Source: Aphelenchoides besseyi
Lineage: Eukaryota; Nematoda; Chromadorea; Rhabditida; Aphelenchoididae
DNA length: 64,000 nt
Assembly (NCBI GenBank): GCA_024699855.1
Contig: JAMPIQ010000002.1
Location: 13,702,001 to 13,766,000 of the forward strand
Direction: 5' to 3'
A program made the position numbers and the translations under genes. Of this stretch, positions 36,907 to 48,302 are shown one piece after another; the first letter of the stretch is position 1, and every line of letters begins with the position of its first letter. The notes below the pieces were generated by a model. It searched no databases, was not told the DNA's origin, and saw only the letters and a program-made list of their open reading frames with translations.

Positions 36907-38160
36907 CTTAAAACTTCTTCTAAAACACTCGTTTGTTATTTCAGAATGGAACGAATGAACTGAGGTTAATAAATCGAATAAGCAAAAGAACCAAAGTCGA
37001 TAAAAATGAAATCACGATAAGCTAAAACTAAAATAGCATTCGAACACGCGACCGCATACTACGAACACAACTTCTGATGACAATCATTGCTTCTTGATGT
37101 TTAGCATCCCGCGTTTCATACATGCTGTTACGTCTCAAAGATCAATGATGACAGTGAAACACTAAGTTTGTTTGCAGAGAAATTTAATGAGTATTGGTTG
37201 AGAACGAACGAGCACGTCAAAAACACACGAGTAAATTTATGCTCGAGTAGCTATTCACACAGCCAACAAGCGTAGTTGGTAAACGTGAATAGCCAACTGA
37301 CTCAAATGAAACGAATTATGAATGATGAGCAGAACCGATATATTCAATCCTGTTAATCTTCAATGGCACAACATCTGAAACGAATTCAAAGGTCGCGAAT
37401 TCTTCAAGTTGCAGAGAAACGAACAGAGTAAACAATACGAGTCCTTCACTCGTTCCTCCACCCCTTTTTTTACGAACAATCTCAGTGGCTGCTGTGTGCA
37501 CTCTCTTCGCGTTGTTTTTCGTAGAAGTCACGAAGCTTAGAAATCGAAAACAATTTTTATCTGAAACGGAATAATAGCCCAGACACATCTCAACTATAAC
37601 ACTAGAACCCATGAACAAGATGTGCAGGACACATTGGAAGATTTTTTCTCTTGCGGACATTAATCCCGATGAGCAGCTACCGAGTAATGTAATTTTGTTA
37701 CCAAGAATCCGACAGATTGACTCGAGCGAATCGTCCAAATAAATGAAGTCGAAGTAAACAACAAAAGAGATTAGGATCAAATTTCCTGATACGATCTCAC
37801 GGTTAGTTTTACATTCCTTGGAATCTTGTTTTTGTCCAAAAGCAATTTTGTTCTTCAATAACTTGGAAGAACAATTCGGTCCCATTCCTGCAACAAAAGC
37901 ATTCGAACTGCTTCATAAGCTACAGATGAACGTTTTGTTAAATTGGAGATGAACGACCCCAAACGCAAAAGGAAAGTCGTCTTTTGATGAAAAGTGAAAA
38001 CACAGAGCAAAAGCATTGAGTCACGCGTTTAAAGTCATCGATCGACCGCTTTGTTCTAGTTATTAACTCCGACTAGGAGCTCATTGAATTTCCAGTTGAC
38101 TGAAGAATTCGAATTCTCAAACTTAAACAGAATCTTTATTCCTACAAAACCTATTCAAAT
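36907..38160. other. Intergenic region with one long single frame
   Basis: 1.25 kb between GLOD4 and metaxin-2, both on the minus strand. Apart from the 189-codon frame listed separately, no coding or repeat signal is seen. Confidence 0.4.
37316..37885 (-). CDS. Unrecognised 189-codon single-exon ORF
   Basis: The longest intronless frame in the window not explained by a known gene. Its product would start MGPNCSSKLLKNK and has three hydrophobic stretches (LILISFVVYFDFIYL, VLHILFMGSSVIVEMCLGYY, GLVLFTLFVSL). No family is recognised, there is no acceptor-like site right before the ATG, and unlike every other gene here it has no intron. A chance frame is the most likely explanation. Confidence 0.18.
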   Translation of the reverse strand: MGPNCSSKLLKNKIAFGQKQDSKECKTNREIVSGNLILISFVVYFDFIYLDDSLESICRILGNKITLLGSCSSGLMSAREKIFQCVLHILFMGSSVIVEMCLGYYSVSDKNCFRFLSFVTSTKNNAKRVHTAATEIVRKKRGGGTSEGLVLFTLFVSLQLEEFATFEFVSDVVPLKINRIEYIGSAHHS

Positions 38161-39042
38161 CTAATTCAATTTGAAATAATCGTTATCAATGTCATAACAA
38201 TACTTAACCAGATTCGTGTACTTTCGTAGTGTGTTCGCAAGATGCATTGACGGCAATTCGGTGGTCAGAATGCTGTAGAGATGACCGAAAGCGAGAGCAT
38301 CCAATTCGGTTGGCTCGGAGCCCATCAGAAACTTTCGATCGCCAAGTTTAATGGAAAGTGCTTGAAAACAAGCGTCGCATTTCTTTACCAGTTCGTTCAT
38401 CGACAATTTCGACCATCCGATGCTGCTCAAGTGAGCCGACATTTCCAGCTTCTTCATCGGTGGTAAAATCCAATTCAACGGAAACAAGTAAACACTTCCG
38501 TAACGATGTCGTGTGACTCCTTGGTAGTTCGAGGAGTCTTTCCAACAAACGTACATCTACAAGCTAAGAATGAAAATCCGAGTTCGAAGTGTCAATTACC
38601 TCCGCTCGAACCAGACTTTCGGAAATCAGCGAAATCAACGCGTTCATGTCCGCGATTTCCGCTTCGCTCAACGTGTTTGTCAATTTAATGCCCTGAAACA
38701 AACACTAAAATGATCGTAAAAAGCTGATTTACCCGTTGGGAAACGAATTCAACGATATTCGCGAAGCCAGCAACCAACGTCGATTGCAAGCGAATGAACG
38801 GAACTGAACCGTTGGGTGACATGAATTCGGCGTTTGGTCGATGCTCAATACTCACCGGCAAACTGACCATCTTGAGAAAGGCCTGAGTTCCGACAATCTC
38901 TGCGTACTCGTACAACAACGCTTGTTCATCTGCAAATCACAAAGTTGAAAGAAAAACCACAACGTTCAAACTCACGTCGAAACGGACAGTAAAGTTCGGC
39001 GTCAATCCAATTTTCGGTCGATGAACTTGGCACTTCTCCCAT
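38161..39042 (-). CDS. mtx-2: Metaxin-2 (mitochondrial outer-membrane import/SAM complex component)
   Basis: Exons 5' to 3': 38976-39042, 38733-38929, 38600-38692 and 38161-38556; about 250 aa, close to the usual 263. Metaxins are GST-like proteins on the cytosolic face of the mitochondrial outer membrane, involved in beta-barrel insertion and motor-adaptor attachment. Seen: ENWIDAELYCPFR at the N-terminus, then AFLKMVSLPVSIEHRPNAEF, MSPNGSVPFIRL, a GST-C-like part with RYGSVYLFPLNWILPPMKK, ACFQALSIKLGDRKFL and the family block EPTELDALAFGHLYSILTTE. The C-terminus ends DNDYFKLN without a TM, typical of metaxin-2 rather than metaxin-1. Divergent from the JADE-like gene with 350 nt between the start codons. 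Confidence 0.94.
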
Positions 39043-39392
39043 CTTGTTAGCTTACATTTAGATGCCGTTCATGTAATCCAGATGGTCCTTCTGTCAGTGG
39101 TGTTCTCTCCGTTGAGCAGCAAAACTTCCGTTTGAATTGGCGCGCGAACGAGCTTTTCGTTTCGAATTCAAGTGCTTTCGTTTGTTGCTTTTCGCTCTCT
39201 GGACGCCTGACGTTGGATGCGTACGAGAGTCAGAAGTTGTGAAATGAATACGATTTGTGGTCAATAGTTTATTTGAATTCAAAACCGAACGATCTCGAAT
39301 ACGAATCGTCGGGTTTGCGTGCAAATCACTACTTTGCGGCTCTTAACGTTCCTTCGAGTTCTTTGGCACGTGTGCTCTTTCGCTTTTGGATT
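39043..39392. promoter_or_regulatory. Putative shared promoter region of divergent metaxin-2 and JADE-like genes
   Basis: 350 nt separate the two divergent start codons and must hold both 5' UTRs and promoters. No TATA box or defined motif can be assigned by eye. Confidence 0.3.
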
Positions 39393-42300
39393 ATGAGAGT
39401 TGAGCCGTCGGATGCTTCGTTGGATCGTCGATCGCCGCCGAGACCCTTTCAATGGCACAGATGCCGCATGTCGACGAGATATCCGTTGGAGTCGACCACT
39501 CCGTTGTCGGCCAACGGGTTGTTGGAAGGAAACGGTGAGTTACAACTTTTATTTTATGACTTTCCTATTCCTTAACCGAAGTCAAATCGCTTTCTGTTGT
39601 CTGTTCTGCGTCTTTCTCAATTCGCCAAACACGTCATAGTTGCTGTTGTCTCGTGAACTTCGGTTGTTTCGTGCAAAAGTTGACACGAAGCCAAGTTTCA
39701 ACGTTTTCCAGCGTCCTTTTTGCGCGCCTTTTTTCGCACAGGTTTTTCTAATCAGTCAGAATCAGCCTCCCCTCTCAAGCGACAATGGGCTTGAAACCCT
39801 TTAGTTTTCTATGACTTACGTGTTTTTAGTGATCAAAAAAAAGGATAATGTGAAAAGCTCGACCAGCGGTGGTAATTGGCTAATGAAGAAGCCGCTTACC
39901 GTCGACACAATTCTTACGGATTCCGAAGCAGCTTCAACGTCCAGTGAACACGATCGTTTGATTGATTCCGACTATGCGTCTTTATCCGTGACTCCAGCGA
40001 CAAGTGATCAAGTCGATGAATCGGGTTCCGTCGAAGTTCGATGTTGTGTTTGGGATTGGCGAACCACACACATCGGTGGTTTTATGAAAAAGAACCGAAT
40101 CATCAGCTTGAAACGACGAATTGATGCGTTGAAAATCGGTGGGTCGAATTTGTTTACAAGATGAATTGTTTGCTTAGAAAAACCACTTCCCACTTACGAC
40201 GCGGATATTGGAAAATTGCCAAAGCCAAAACCCAATAAGCGCTCTAAATGTACGTTCATTTCAAATTGTTTTTATTTATGTGCTTATAGACAACCCACAT
40301 CAAGAGTACTTCGTCACTGATGTTTCTCATCGATCACGTCGTTGTGCAACTTTTCGAACTCGTCCGCATACTCGTTTACATGGACCAGTCAACGATGCGA
40401 TGTTGCAGAAAGTTCAAGTGCCTGTTGAAGCTTCGCACAACGAACCAAAAGTCGAGTTTGCAAAGAGCGATATTTCGACCGTCGATACTCCAAATAACAA
40501 CGAGCACAATCGAACGAACGTCGAAGAGCCGTCGATTGATCGTGTCGCGTTGGCAACCGTAGATGTTTCTCATCAAATCGGCCGTCTAAACGAACCGGTA
40601 GCCGATTTTTTGGTCAACTCCGACGACATTAAATTTTGGAAGCAACTCAACTGGAAATTGTGGGCCGAGCAAAGTGGTTCATTGACTCGACGTGATGAAA
40701 ACAATCATCAGTTGGCTCTACCGCCGATTGTTATGTTGCGCAAAACCGATTTCACTTACATTCTCTCGATGTTGGAAACAAACTGTTTCAATGTAAGTCT
40801 AATTCGAACAATTTTAATTGATTTTCTTTTTGCAGGAAATACATTCAACTCTTCTCGAAATTCTCAACGTGCCAAATCAGGCTGCAGACTACAATTCGTT
40901 CTGCGAAATTTGTCAATCAACTCGCAGCGATTTTCAGGATCCGATTGTGTATTGCGAAGGCTGCGAGTTGGCTATTCATCAACGTTGCTATGCATTCGAT
41001 GTACTTCCGAAAGAGGATTGGTACTGCAACGTTTGTCGTACGCTCGGAAACAAAGCTCAAGCTCGATGTCGATTTTGTCCGCTTAGTTGGGGAACGATGA
41101 AACAAACTGTCGAAGGTGGTTGGGCGCATTTCGCTTGCGCTGTTTGGCAGCAATCGTTACGTTTTGACAACCTGGATACCTACGAACCAGTTTCACATGA
41201 ATGGGACGTGAGTTCTGAATCATTTACTAAAACGTAAGTTAATAGAGCTATTAATCTAAACGAATACTTTTATTCAGTTGTTCTATTTGTGATCTTTGCT
41301 ATGGATCTTGTATCATGTGCTCAGTTCCTAATTGCAAGATTCCGTTCCATCCGACCTGTGGACTACGCGGTCATCTGTACATGTTCATTGAGGATAACAG
41401 CAAAGCAAAGATCGGTGTGAAATTGTTTTCGTTTTGCGTTTATCATTCGGAAAAAGCACGACAAATTCGAAGCAAATCGAATAATCAAATGGAATCTGTG
41501 CTACAACTGTTGAACGTTTCCGATTTGAATATCTCAACTGAATGCTATAAGGTGAGACTAAGTCGTGCACATTAACGATCGATCCTGAGATTTAGAAGTC
41601 GCAAATTTGTAAAATGGAAAGTTCATTTGATCGTTTTGTGAATTGGAAGCGATTGGCTGATGAAGTGAATTTGCCTCGAGATTTAATGAAATCCATTTTT
41701 GCTCACTGGGTCAAACGACGGTATTTTTTTAATTGTTAGTTTTTGTATTGAAGTTCATACTTTCAGGCGCCAAGCTGGAAATCGTCCTTTGGTTCCTATT
41801 TCCGAAGCAAACGAGATCTTTGTATCTTCTCGATTTCGTGAAGACCCTACATGGAACGCATTTAAACAAACGTTCCAAATACAGGCGACCCACAAAGATA
41901 TCGATAGCATGGTTAAAGACTACACGAAAGCACATTGTATATTGGACAAGGTTTTTTTGTTGAAAAAAACGAGTTTCTTTAACGACAACTGTTTCAGTTC
42001 CGCAATCTAGCGACACTTTCTGTTCGTCGTGAACGAATAAAATTGAGTTTGGTCAGCCAACTCAGAGAGGCATTCGATCAAATTACGAGCTACTTGAACG
42101 GCGATTCGCATTTGAACGATCGGTCCTTGGCCAAAATCGAAGCTCTATTACAAGAACACATTCATGGACCGGGTAAAAGTGATCCGCTCAGACGAAGTTC
42201 ATCGACCAACTCCGAGGAAACAACGTCTGTTCAAAGTCTTGATGCCAATTCCAGTCGAAAACGACGTTCGGACGCCGATGGACACAATTTCGTCGTACCG

Positions 42301-42429
42301 AAAGTTCGACGAACTGCCCAATTCGCGCAACCCTTCAATAAGATTCAAGGAGTTTTTGCCGAACTATTCGATTTAGACGAAAACTTAAGTGAAGAACTAT
42401 TTAAATCTCTGCCAAATGATTGCCTCTAA
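39393..42429 (+). CDS. PHD/extended-PHD finger protein, JADE family-like
   Basis: Exons: 39393-39534, 39830-40138, 40178-40249, 40290-40792, 40836-41233, 41278-41551, 41596-41720, 41767-41950 and 41998-42429; about 812 aa. JADE proteins are scaffolds of the HBO1 (KAT7) histone acetyltransferase complex. The PHD finger is CEICQSTRSDFQDPIVYC, CEGCELAIHQRCYAF then WYCNVC. The extended PHD follows: CRFCPLSWGTMKQ, WAHFACAVW, CSICDLCYGSCIMCSVPNC and FHPTCGLRGH. After it come the helical blocks JADE uses downstream (FDRFVNWKRLADEVNLPRDL and LDKFRNLATLSVRRERIKLS). The N-terminal 300 residues are Ser/Asp-rich and poorly conserved. The exon 5 end at 41233 rather than the GT at 41208 is needed for phase. 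BRPF is less likely because no bromodomain or PWWP follows. Start codon is the first ATG in the open exon and is uncertain. Confidence 0.82.
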
Positions 42430-42732
42430 ATGCTTACGTGAAGCCTCAACTGAACGATTCTGTTCAGAACCTTGTTCTATTTCTCTTGTCTTTCGGGTTC
42501 CTAGATCTGCGTGTTTTCTGAACTGATGACTATTTTATGCAATCTCGACGTCTTGTCTAAGGTATTAAACGGTTTCAATATAAATACACTTTGGCCGACA
42601 ACTTTAATAAAAAAATAATGCCAACGTTACTGAAGAAATACCACAGAAGTTGTTGCAATGTTTTCAATTACAAGTGTGGGTAGCGATCGATTTCTGAGTT
42701 TTTCAATTGAAACCAATAAGAAGTCAAATGCG
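42430..42732. other. Spacer between convergent genes
   Basis: 303 nt holding two 3' UTRs; AATAAA-type signals occur near 42606-42616 on the plus strand. Confidence 0.4.
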
Positions 42733-44117
42733 TTATATGAGTGATTTTCTGCTCAAAATATATCCGATTATGGCAACACATAAAACTATTTCAATCGCGT
42801 ATTCAGTGGGCTGAAGATCTTGTTGGTTATAGAATAAGTATAACAGCTCCAGTGGACATGTAACCTCAGACGGACAATCGAAGCGACCGGGTCTTCGCCA
42901 GAAACTGAACTTATAGAGATAGAGAGTTTATGATAACCACAAACTTACAGTGGTGTCTTCGTATCAACAATTTGAGGCTGCATTAAAAAATCGAAACTTC
43001 CGATGTTATTGTTCTCGTCGTTCAGTGATTGATTCCACTTTGATGTGATGTTGATCAGCGTTCTGTTGTCCACATTCAGCCATTGGGCAACAACTCCGTA
43101 GTTTGTGCCATTTAAAGAAGAAACATTTGAACTGCTAAATTGTTTGTTGGTCTAATCTTGTGCATCGAAACTAACTCAGTATTCATTTCGATATTCACGC
43201 ACTGATCGCAATCACAAAACTGTGTCGTATTCAAATAGGCGTCAAGATAAGTCGACAATAAAGTGGAGTTCTAAACTAAGGTAATAGCTTTGATTAAAAC
43301 GTCTATCACCTGATTGAACACATCAATTTCATAGAAGATTGTCGTTCGAGTTTTTGTGCGCAACAAAATTTCTTTGTATTTTGATTTCGAGTTGATTTCT
43401 GAAATCTTTTACATTTGCTTCGTATACGACGGTTAGATGCCTGGAATTGGAATGGAGACGATCGTCGTGCGATCGGTTCTTGTTAGATAGTTGTTGCAAT
43501 CTGAATTTTTAGCAATATGATTTGTAGTTGTAACGGAAGTTGATTGCAACGGGACTGCTTTCAGAATTAATAGCCGGTATGTGTCGTATGAATGTACGCT
43601 ATGAACATTATAGCTAAACAGGTTCTCAATTGTTTGATTAGAAGAGAAAGTTACCCATTTGTTAGACAGTCGATTGTTGTTCCATCGGTTCGTGCACATT
43701 GAATTTGACGATTTTCTTCGAACCACGAAGCTGCACAACGTTGATCCTTTGAATTTGAGCAGTTGGCAATCACAAATGTATTGCACTTTACTTTTGTACT
43801 TGTCGTCAACGAACAAATCGGTTCTTTTCTGTTGAGTTTATTTCTTCGAATAAACGATCAACAAACCTATGAAACGAAGTCAAGTCGACTTGTGCGATAT
43901 GACCTCCACTGTTCTTGCCCAATACTTCTAACCACTTTTTCCATTCGTCCGCATTATTCCCCAACTGTCTCTGGTAGCCATAGAGCGATGGGAAACCACC
44001 AGTGATCGAAAAAATGAAATTCGGTAGTTGGAGCTCAGATGGCAAGTTCCAACGAATGAAACCGTTCAACGAACTCAAAATGACCAGCGACCAAAAAATC
44101 GACCAAAACATCAACAC
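42733..44117 (-). CDS. Unrecognised single-pass (type I) membrane protein with Cys-rich ectodomain
   Basis: Exons that can be seen: 43867-44117, 43655-43828, one or two short exons between about 43560 and 43440, one at about 43405-43312 (EINSKSKYKEILLRTKTRTT), one at about 43280-43165 (LDAYLNTTQFCDCDQCVNIE), one at about 43138-42958 and a last one ending at 42733. The protein begins MLMFWSIFWSLVILSSLNGF, a good signal peptide. It has many N-glycosylation sequons (NTT, NVS, NGT, NRT, NIT, NQS) and a set of Cys residues. It ends with one TM (YAIEIVLCVAIIGYILS) and a 5-residue tail RKSLI. I recognise no family. The middle junctions do not resolve cleanly by phase. It lies 256 nt downstream of the DGK stop on the same strand, so co-transcription is possible. 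Confidence 0.55.
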
Positions 44118-44372
44118 GCGAAATGCGGCGCAATCGTTTTCTATTTTTGGCCCAAGCCGCCAGTTGCCTTGGTAACATTGCTTTTCGTTAAAAATGATCG
44201 TTACTATGGACTTAGTATCTCAAGGTTCATTCTACACTAAATTCGAAGAAAAGAACGCCACAAACTAATAAAAGAAGTATGAGAATATGATCAAAGACTT
44301 GTGATATCTTCGGATTTGCGACCCGCAATCACGTTCAATATCCATAGATGTGTTGCAAGATATGTTCGAGCA

Positions 44373-47300
44373 TTAAGTGTCGTCAGTGGGTTGACGTCTT
44401 AACGGATTCCAAACCGTACGTTTACGATTTCCTGAACAACGATTTTAAAGAAAAATTGAAAATTCAACTTACCGTTAGTGCCGATAAGCATCGGTACCTT
44501 TAAAAAAAAAGGTTCCTTTGAGAGAGAGTTAAGCCTACCGAATTTTTGTGAATGATTTGAATTATACAAGGCGGTTGCATCCACGGTTCACCTTAATTTG
44601 TATTTTCGATTATAGAAAATGCGAACACCTACCATCGATTTGCATAGGGAATGTCTTGTGAGTTTTGAAAGCAAATACGGTAATCAAATAGGAACTCCAG
44701 ACTTACTGTATAACAATTGTCGAGCATTGTGATAAACGGCGAGCAGCAGAACGTACTCCAGCCTTTATTTGACCCATCTGAATGGCTGATTCCAATCCAA
44801 CCACTTCGATTAGTCGATCGCCGATATCTTGCACTCGACTTTGCAGTTGAGTCGAACTGTTGGCTATCGGTGGAAAGATAATCGGAATGTGCCACGTCGA
44901 ACCTTTTCGACTGCTTCCCCATAGATTACTTCCACCGTAAATGGATCCAATATTCAACAATGCTATTCCCTCAAGATTTGGTCCATTGCCGAGATCGATC
45001 GTTTCACCGTCACACTAAACATTGCGATTAAACTTGTCGCTCAGATTTTGTTCTACCAAGATGTCTACTTGTTCGTGCAATTTCTTGCAGGTCGATGAGA
45101 TTGTTTCGCTTGTTCCCAATTCAAAATACCAAAGCTTATTGCGCATTCGACTGTTGAATTTCTCTGGAAAACGCTCTCGCATCACGTGGAATCGATGAGC
45201 AATTGACGCGTCCTAAACGAAACAAAACATCTTCTTCATGGATTATCGCGAACATACCACGCCAATTGAAAAATAGTTATTGATGATGTGATAAGGTTGT
45301 GGATCGCCCTGTTCACATTTTTTCGTTTGTTCGATTGTAATTTGCCAACGATCCATGTATACCTTTAGATTTGATATCAATTGAAAAACTCTTTGGACTT
45401 CAAACCTGACTGGATTTTTCAATCGATTGCAAAATCTTTTGCAAGGGCTCGTTTTCGTATCCACCACCCCATTTCAAACATCGTGCTAAATCATTACCGG
45501 TTCCCAACGGTAGAATCCCGACTGGCGGTCTTTGATTCTCATCATAATCAATTCGATCTGCAAAATGCAATTGAAAAAATATCTTCATATTGACAATCAT
45601 TTTGTCGAGACGAACTCAACCCTCTTGTTTGACACTCACCCATAGCATCTAAAACCCATCCAATTGTTCCGTCACCGCCACACACGAGAATGTTCACGTT
45701 CTTTATCGACTTGAACAGATTCAATCTAAAGACATTCATATAGTTTGCTCTTCTGTTTGTTTCTACCCAGGCTCAGGACCATCTTTGCAGAGATCGTAAA
45801 CTTGACGAGGATTCAACAGATATTGCAATTTTCGATATATACGTTCACCTTGTCGGCCGCCACTTTTCGGATTGATGAGAACAAGCAGAGGACGACGATT
45901 CCCTCGTAGCGGAGTCAACTGTAGAAGGTTGCCATGAGACTGTTGTTGAGATCGGTCGAGAAACGCAGGGACGATATTAGTCGGTGGAAGAATATGATAG
46001 GCCATAGAACCAAGATCACATTCTTTTGGCCACTGAGAAATACACTTATTATGCAACTAAATTGAGTTTATTTAGCCGAAATGTATAACATTCAGTTACC
46101 AAATTCTTGCACCATCTGCAACGTTTGCCTTGAAAGATGATCACTGTACTTTTGCACTTAACACATTTCGACGCGCTATTTGAATCGATCCAATGATGTA
46201 ACATGACTTGTTCCTTTGATGGATTCGAGTTGTACGTGTGAATGCATGAGTTTTCGGCCGAGCGAACACAACGTTCGTGAACTGTGTATTTGCACACTAA
46301 AATCAATTAATATTATATTAATACGAGCACTTACATGAACATGCCAATCCTTGGAAGAAAGACATGGAATGAAGAGCTGAAATCAAAGGTTTTGAATTAA
46401 ACTCATTATTTCGCCATTGTACTTCAATACACTATTTCGATTTGCGCAAATATTAACCGTCTGCGGGGTTTTCGGTTTTCTTCAGCTCTTAAGGATAACT
46501 CCTCAGGATCTGAGAAGAAATTCATGCGTCTCTGATTATCCTTCACATGATAGAGAAACACTAGCTATTGAAATTCGCCGAACTGCGACGACTAGCCGAT
46601 GGCCTCCAAAACTTCAACATGTTAGTTGGTAGTTATTTAACAGCGAAATGTGTTGTGATCTTTTAGTGCCTCGACATACCGCGATGTACTTCTCGCTCCG
46701 AAGGCCAAAAAGATCGCGAACGAAAAGAAGACAACTCTCGAAAACGCTTAGGAAAACTGCAGCAAACGATCTCACAAAACGTCAAGTTCAGAATTAAGAA
46801 GACCAGTTCGTTAACCTTTTTCATTTACCATTTTAAGATCATCAGTTTTAATCACTTTGCCAAATAAAAACATAACACCGAATTTGAAATAATTCTACCC
46901 GAACGGATTCATTGAAACCAAAAGTTGGGTATTTTTAAGTCGTTTAATGAACTTTGAATAAGCATTGTAACTGCGATACGATTTACGATACACGCAAAGT
47001 ATCTGACCCCAATAAACGAGCTGATTGCATAAAAACCACGCGTTCATACTGACCTATTAATACATTCAGACACACGTTACAGTAAGTGGGTTTTGAAAAA
47101 TGCCGTAGACGCCAAATGTGAACTCCGTCTTCCTTCATTTCCTGAAATAGATGATAATTAGCCGACAATCTGCGTGTACTAGAAAGTTTATTTTAAGTTA
47201 CTGTACGACCGGCATTATCTAATTGGTTATCAGATGCTCTTCGGATGACTTCACTTACCGTATCAAATCCCAATAACACTAGTAACGGAATAGTCGTAAG

Positions 47301-48302
47301 ACCGCCACGCTTCCACTCTCTAAACCGCTTGGTGTATTAAAATCAAGATTAAGAGACTTACTCTAACGAAACGATTCCATCGTTGTCGTAATCGATTTCA
47401 GCCATCATTTGGCGAAGAATCTGAATTTGGAAATCAGAGCTTATAACGATTTACATTTTAGTGTCTTACGGGTTCCAATTCAATAGTGTCCCATTGTTGA
47501 TAGCGAGCAACGTTCATCATTTGTTCGATTATACTTTCCATTTCTTTATTGTCAAGATATCCGTTGTCATCTGAATCGTAGACGTGAAATACAAATTCGA
47601 GTTTGTCTTCGGGTGGAGCGCCTTCTAACAGCGACAAATAACATACGAGTGGCTTCAATGGAATACGTTTTGTTGGATCGGGATTAAGATCCTGAATAGT
47701 GTTTTAGAGCAGTTTTATACGACAACCAACTTCGTTTATAGTCGACATCGAAGGGCCCGATTGTTGAGACATATTTGCAGTTGTTTTAGATGATCCGGGA
47801 TTTCCATTGTGTTTTGAATTGTTCTTGAGGAATCGCCGAGAAATCGCTGCAGATGCCGAAAAATGATTTCCTTTCGAGATCTTTCGATTTCGTTGAGAAG
47901 TCGGAGGTGTCGCTGCAATCGTGTCTTTGTTGCTATTGGCCACACCACTGAACGCTTGTTTCACGGTATTGATTGCTCCTTCCAATGCAGAAGTCGACGG
48001 ACGGCGATTGTCAACCCGAGTTTCAGGTTCAGTTGACTCATCTGTTTGTTCTGTTTGATTGTCGGGAGTCGACTGGGCAAATGAGAAGAACAGTCCTTGA
48101 ATTAGATCAGCGGGCAATTCAGCACCAAAATAAACATTGACGAAATGAGTAAATCCGTTGAAATCGATTGTCTACAATAAAATTAGGCAAATAAAAGCCT
48201 GGAAACCACTTTTGATTACTTGTAGATCGTCGGACAAATACTTGAAGAACATTCCGTCCGGTTGAAATTCCGACAACATGTCCACGAGTTTGTGTGTTGA
48301 AT
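44373..48302 (-). CDS. Type I diacylglycerol kinase (EF-hands, two C1 domains, catalytic and accessory domains)
   Basis: Exons 5' to 3': 48220-48302, 47731-48171, 47470-47691, 47362-47420, 47259-47319, 47054-47141, about 46337-46380, 46100-46296, 45767-46056, 45640-45725, 45406-45557, 45258-45362, 45057-45212, 44715-45014, 44633-44654, 44539-44591, 44473-44497 and 44373-44431. Phosphorylates diacylglycerol to phosphatidate, ending DAG signalling. Order: recoverin-homology region ([18 protein letters not shown]), EF-hands [12 protein letters not shown] and [12 protein letters not shown] with all calcium ligands, C1 domains ([20 protein letters not shown]; second with HNKC), catalytic domain [33 protein letters not shown] and [12 protein letters not shown], accessory domain [22 protein letters not shown] and [12 protein letters not shown]. 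Alpha/beta/gamma type. The first exon (before 48302) was not found. The first C1 domain's middle exon does not join in phase. Confidence 0.9.
46486..46867 (+). CDS. Possible nested gene on the opposite strand inside a DGK intron (partial model)
   Basis: Two plus-strand frames join cleanly: 46486-46620 and 46667-46867, with a 46-nt intron GTTAGT...TTTTAG, phase 0 on both sides, the same size class as true introns here. The first exon follows TTTTCTTCAG. The second ends with TAA overlapping an AATAAA. The product includes [20 protein letters not shown] then a very basic [17 protein letters not shown] region. No ATG exists in the first visible exon, so an upstream exon is needed; none was identified. 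No family is recognised. Confidence 0.3.

Noticed and set aside
40836..41217. GTGAGT at 41208 as end of the PHD exon
   Set aside because: It leaves the next exon out of phase; the GTAAGT at 41234 restores both phase and the extended-PHD cysteine spacing.
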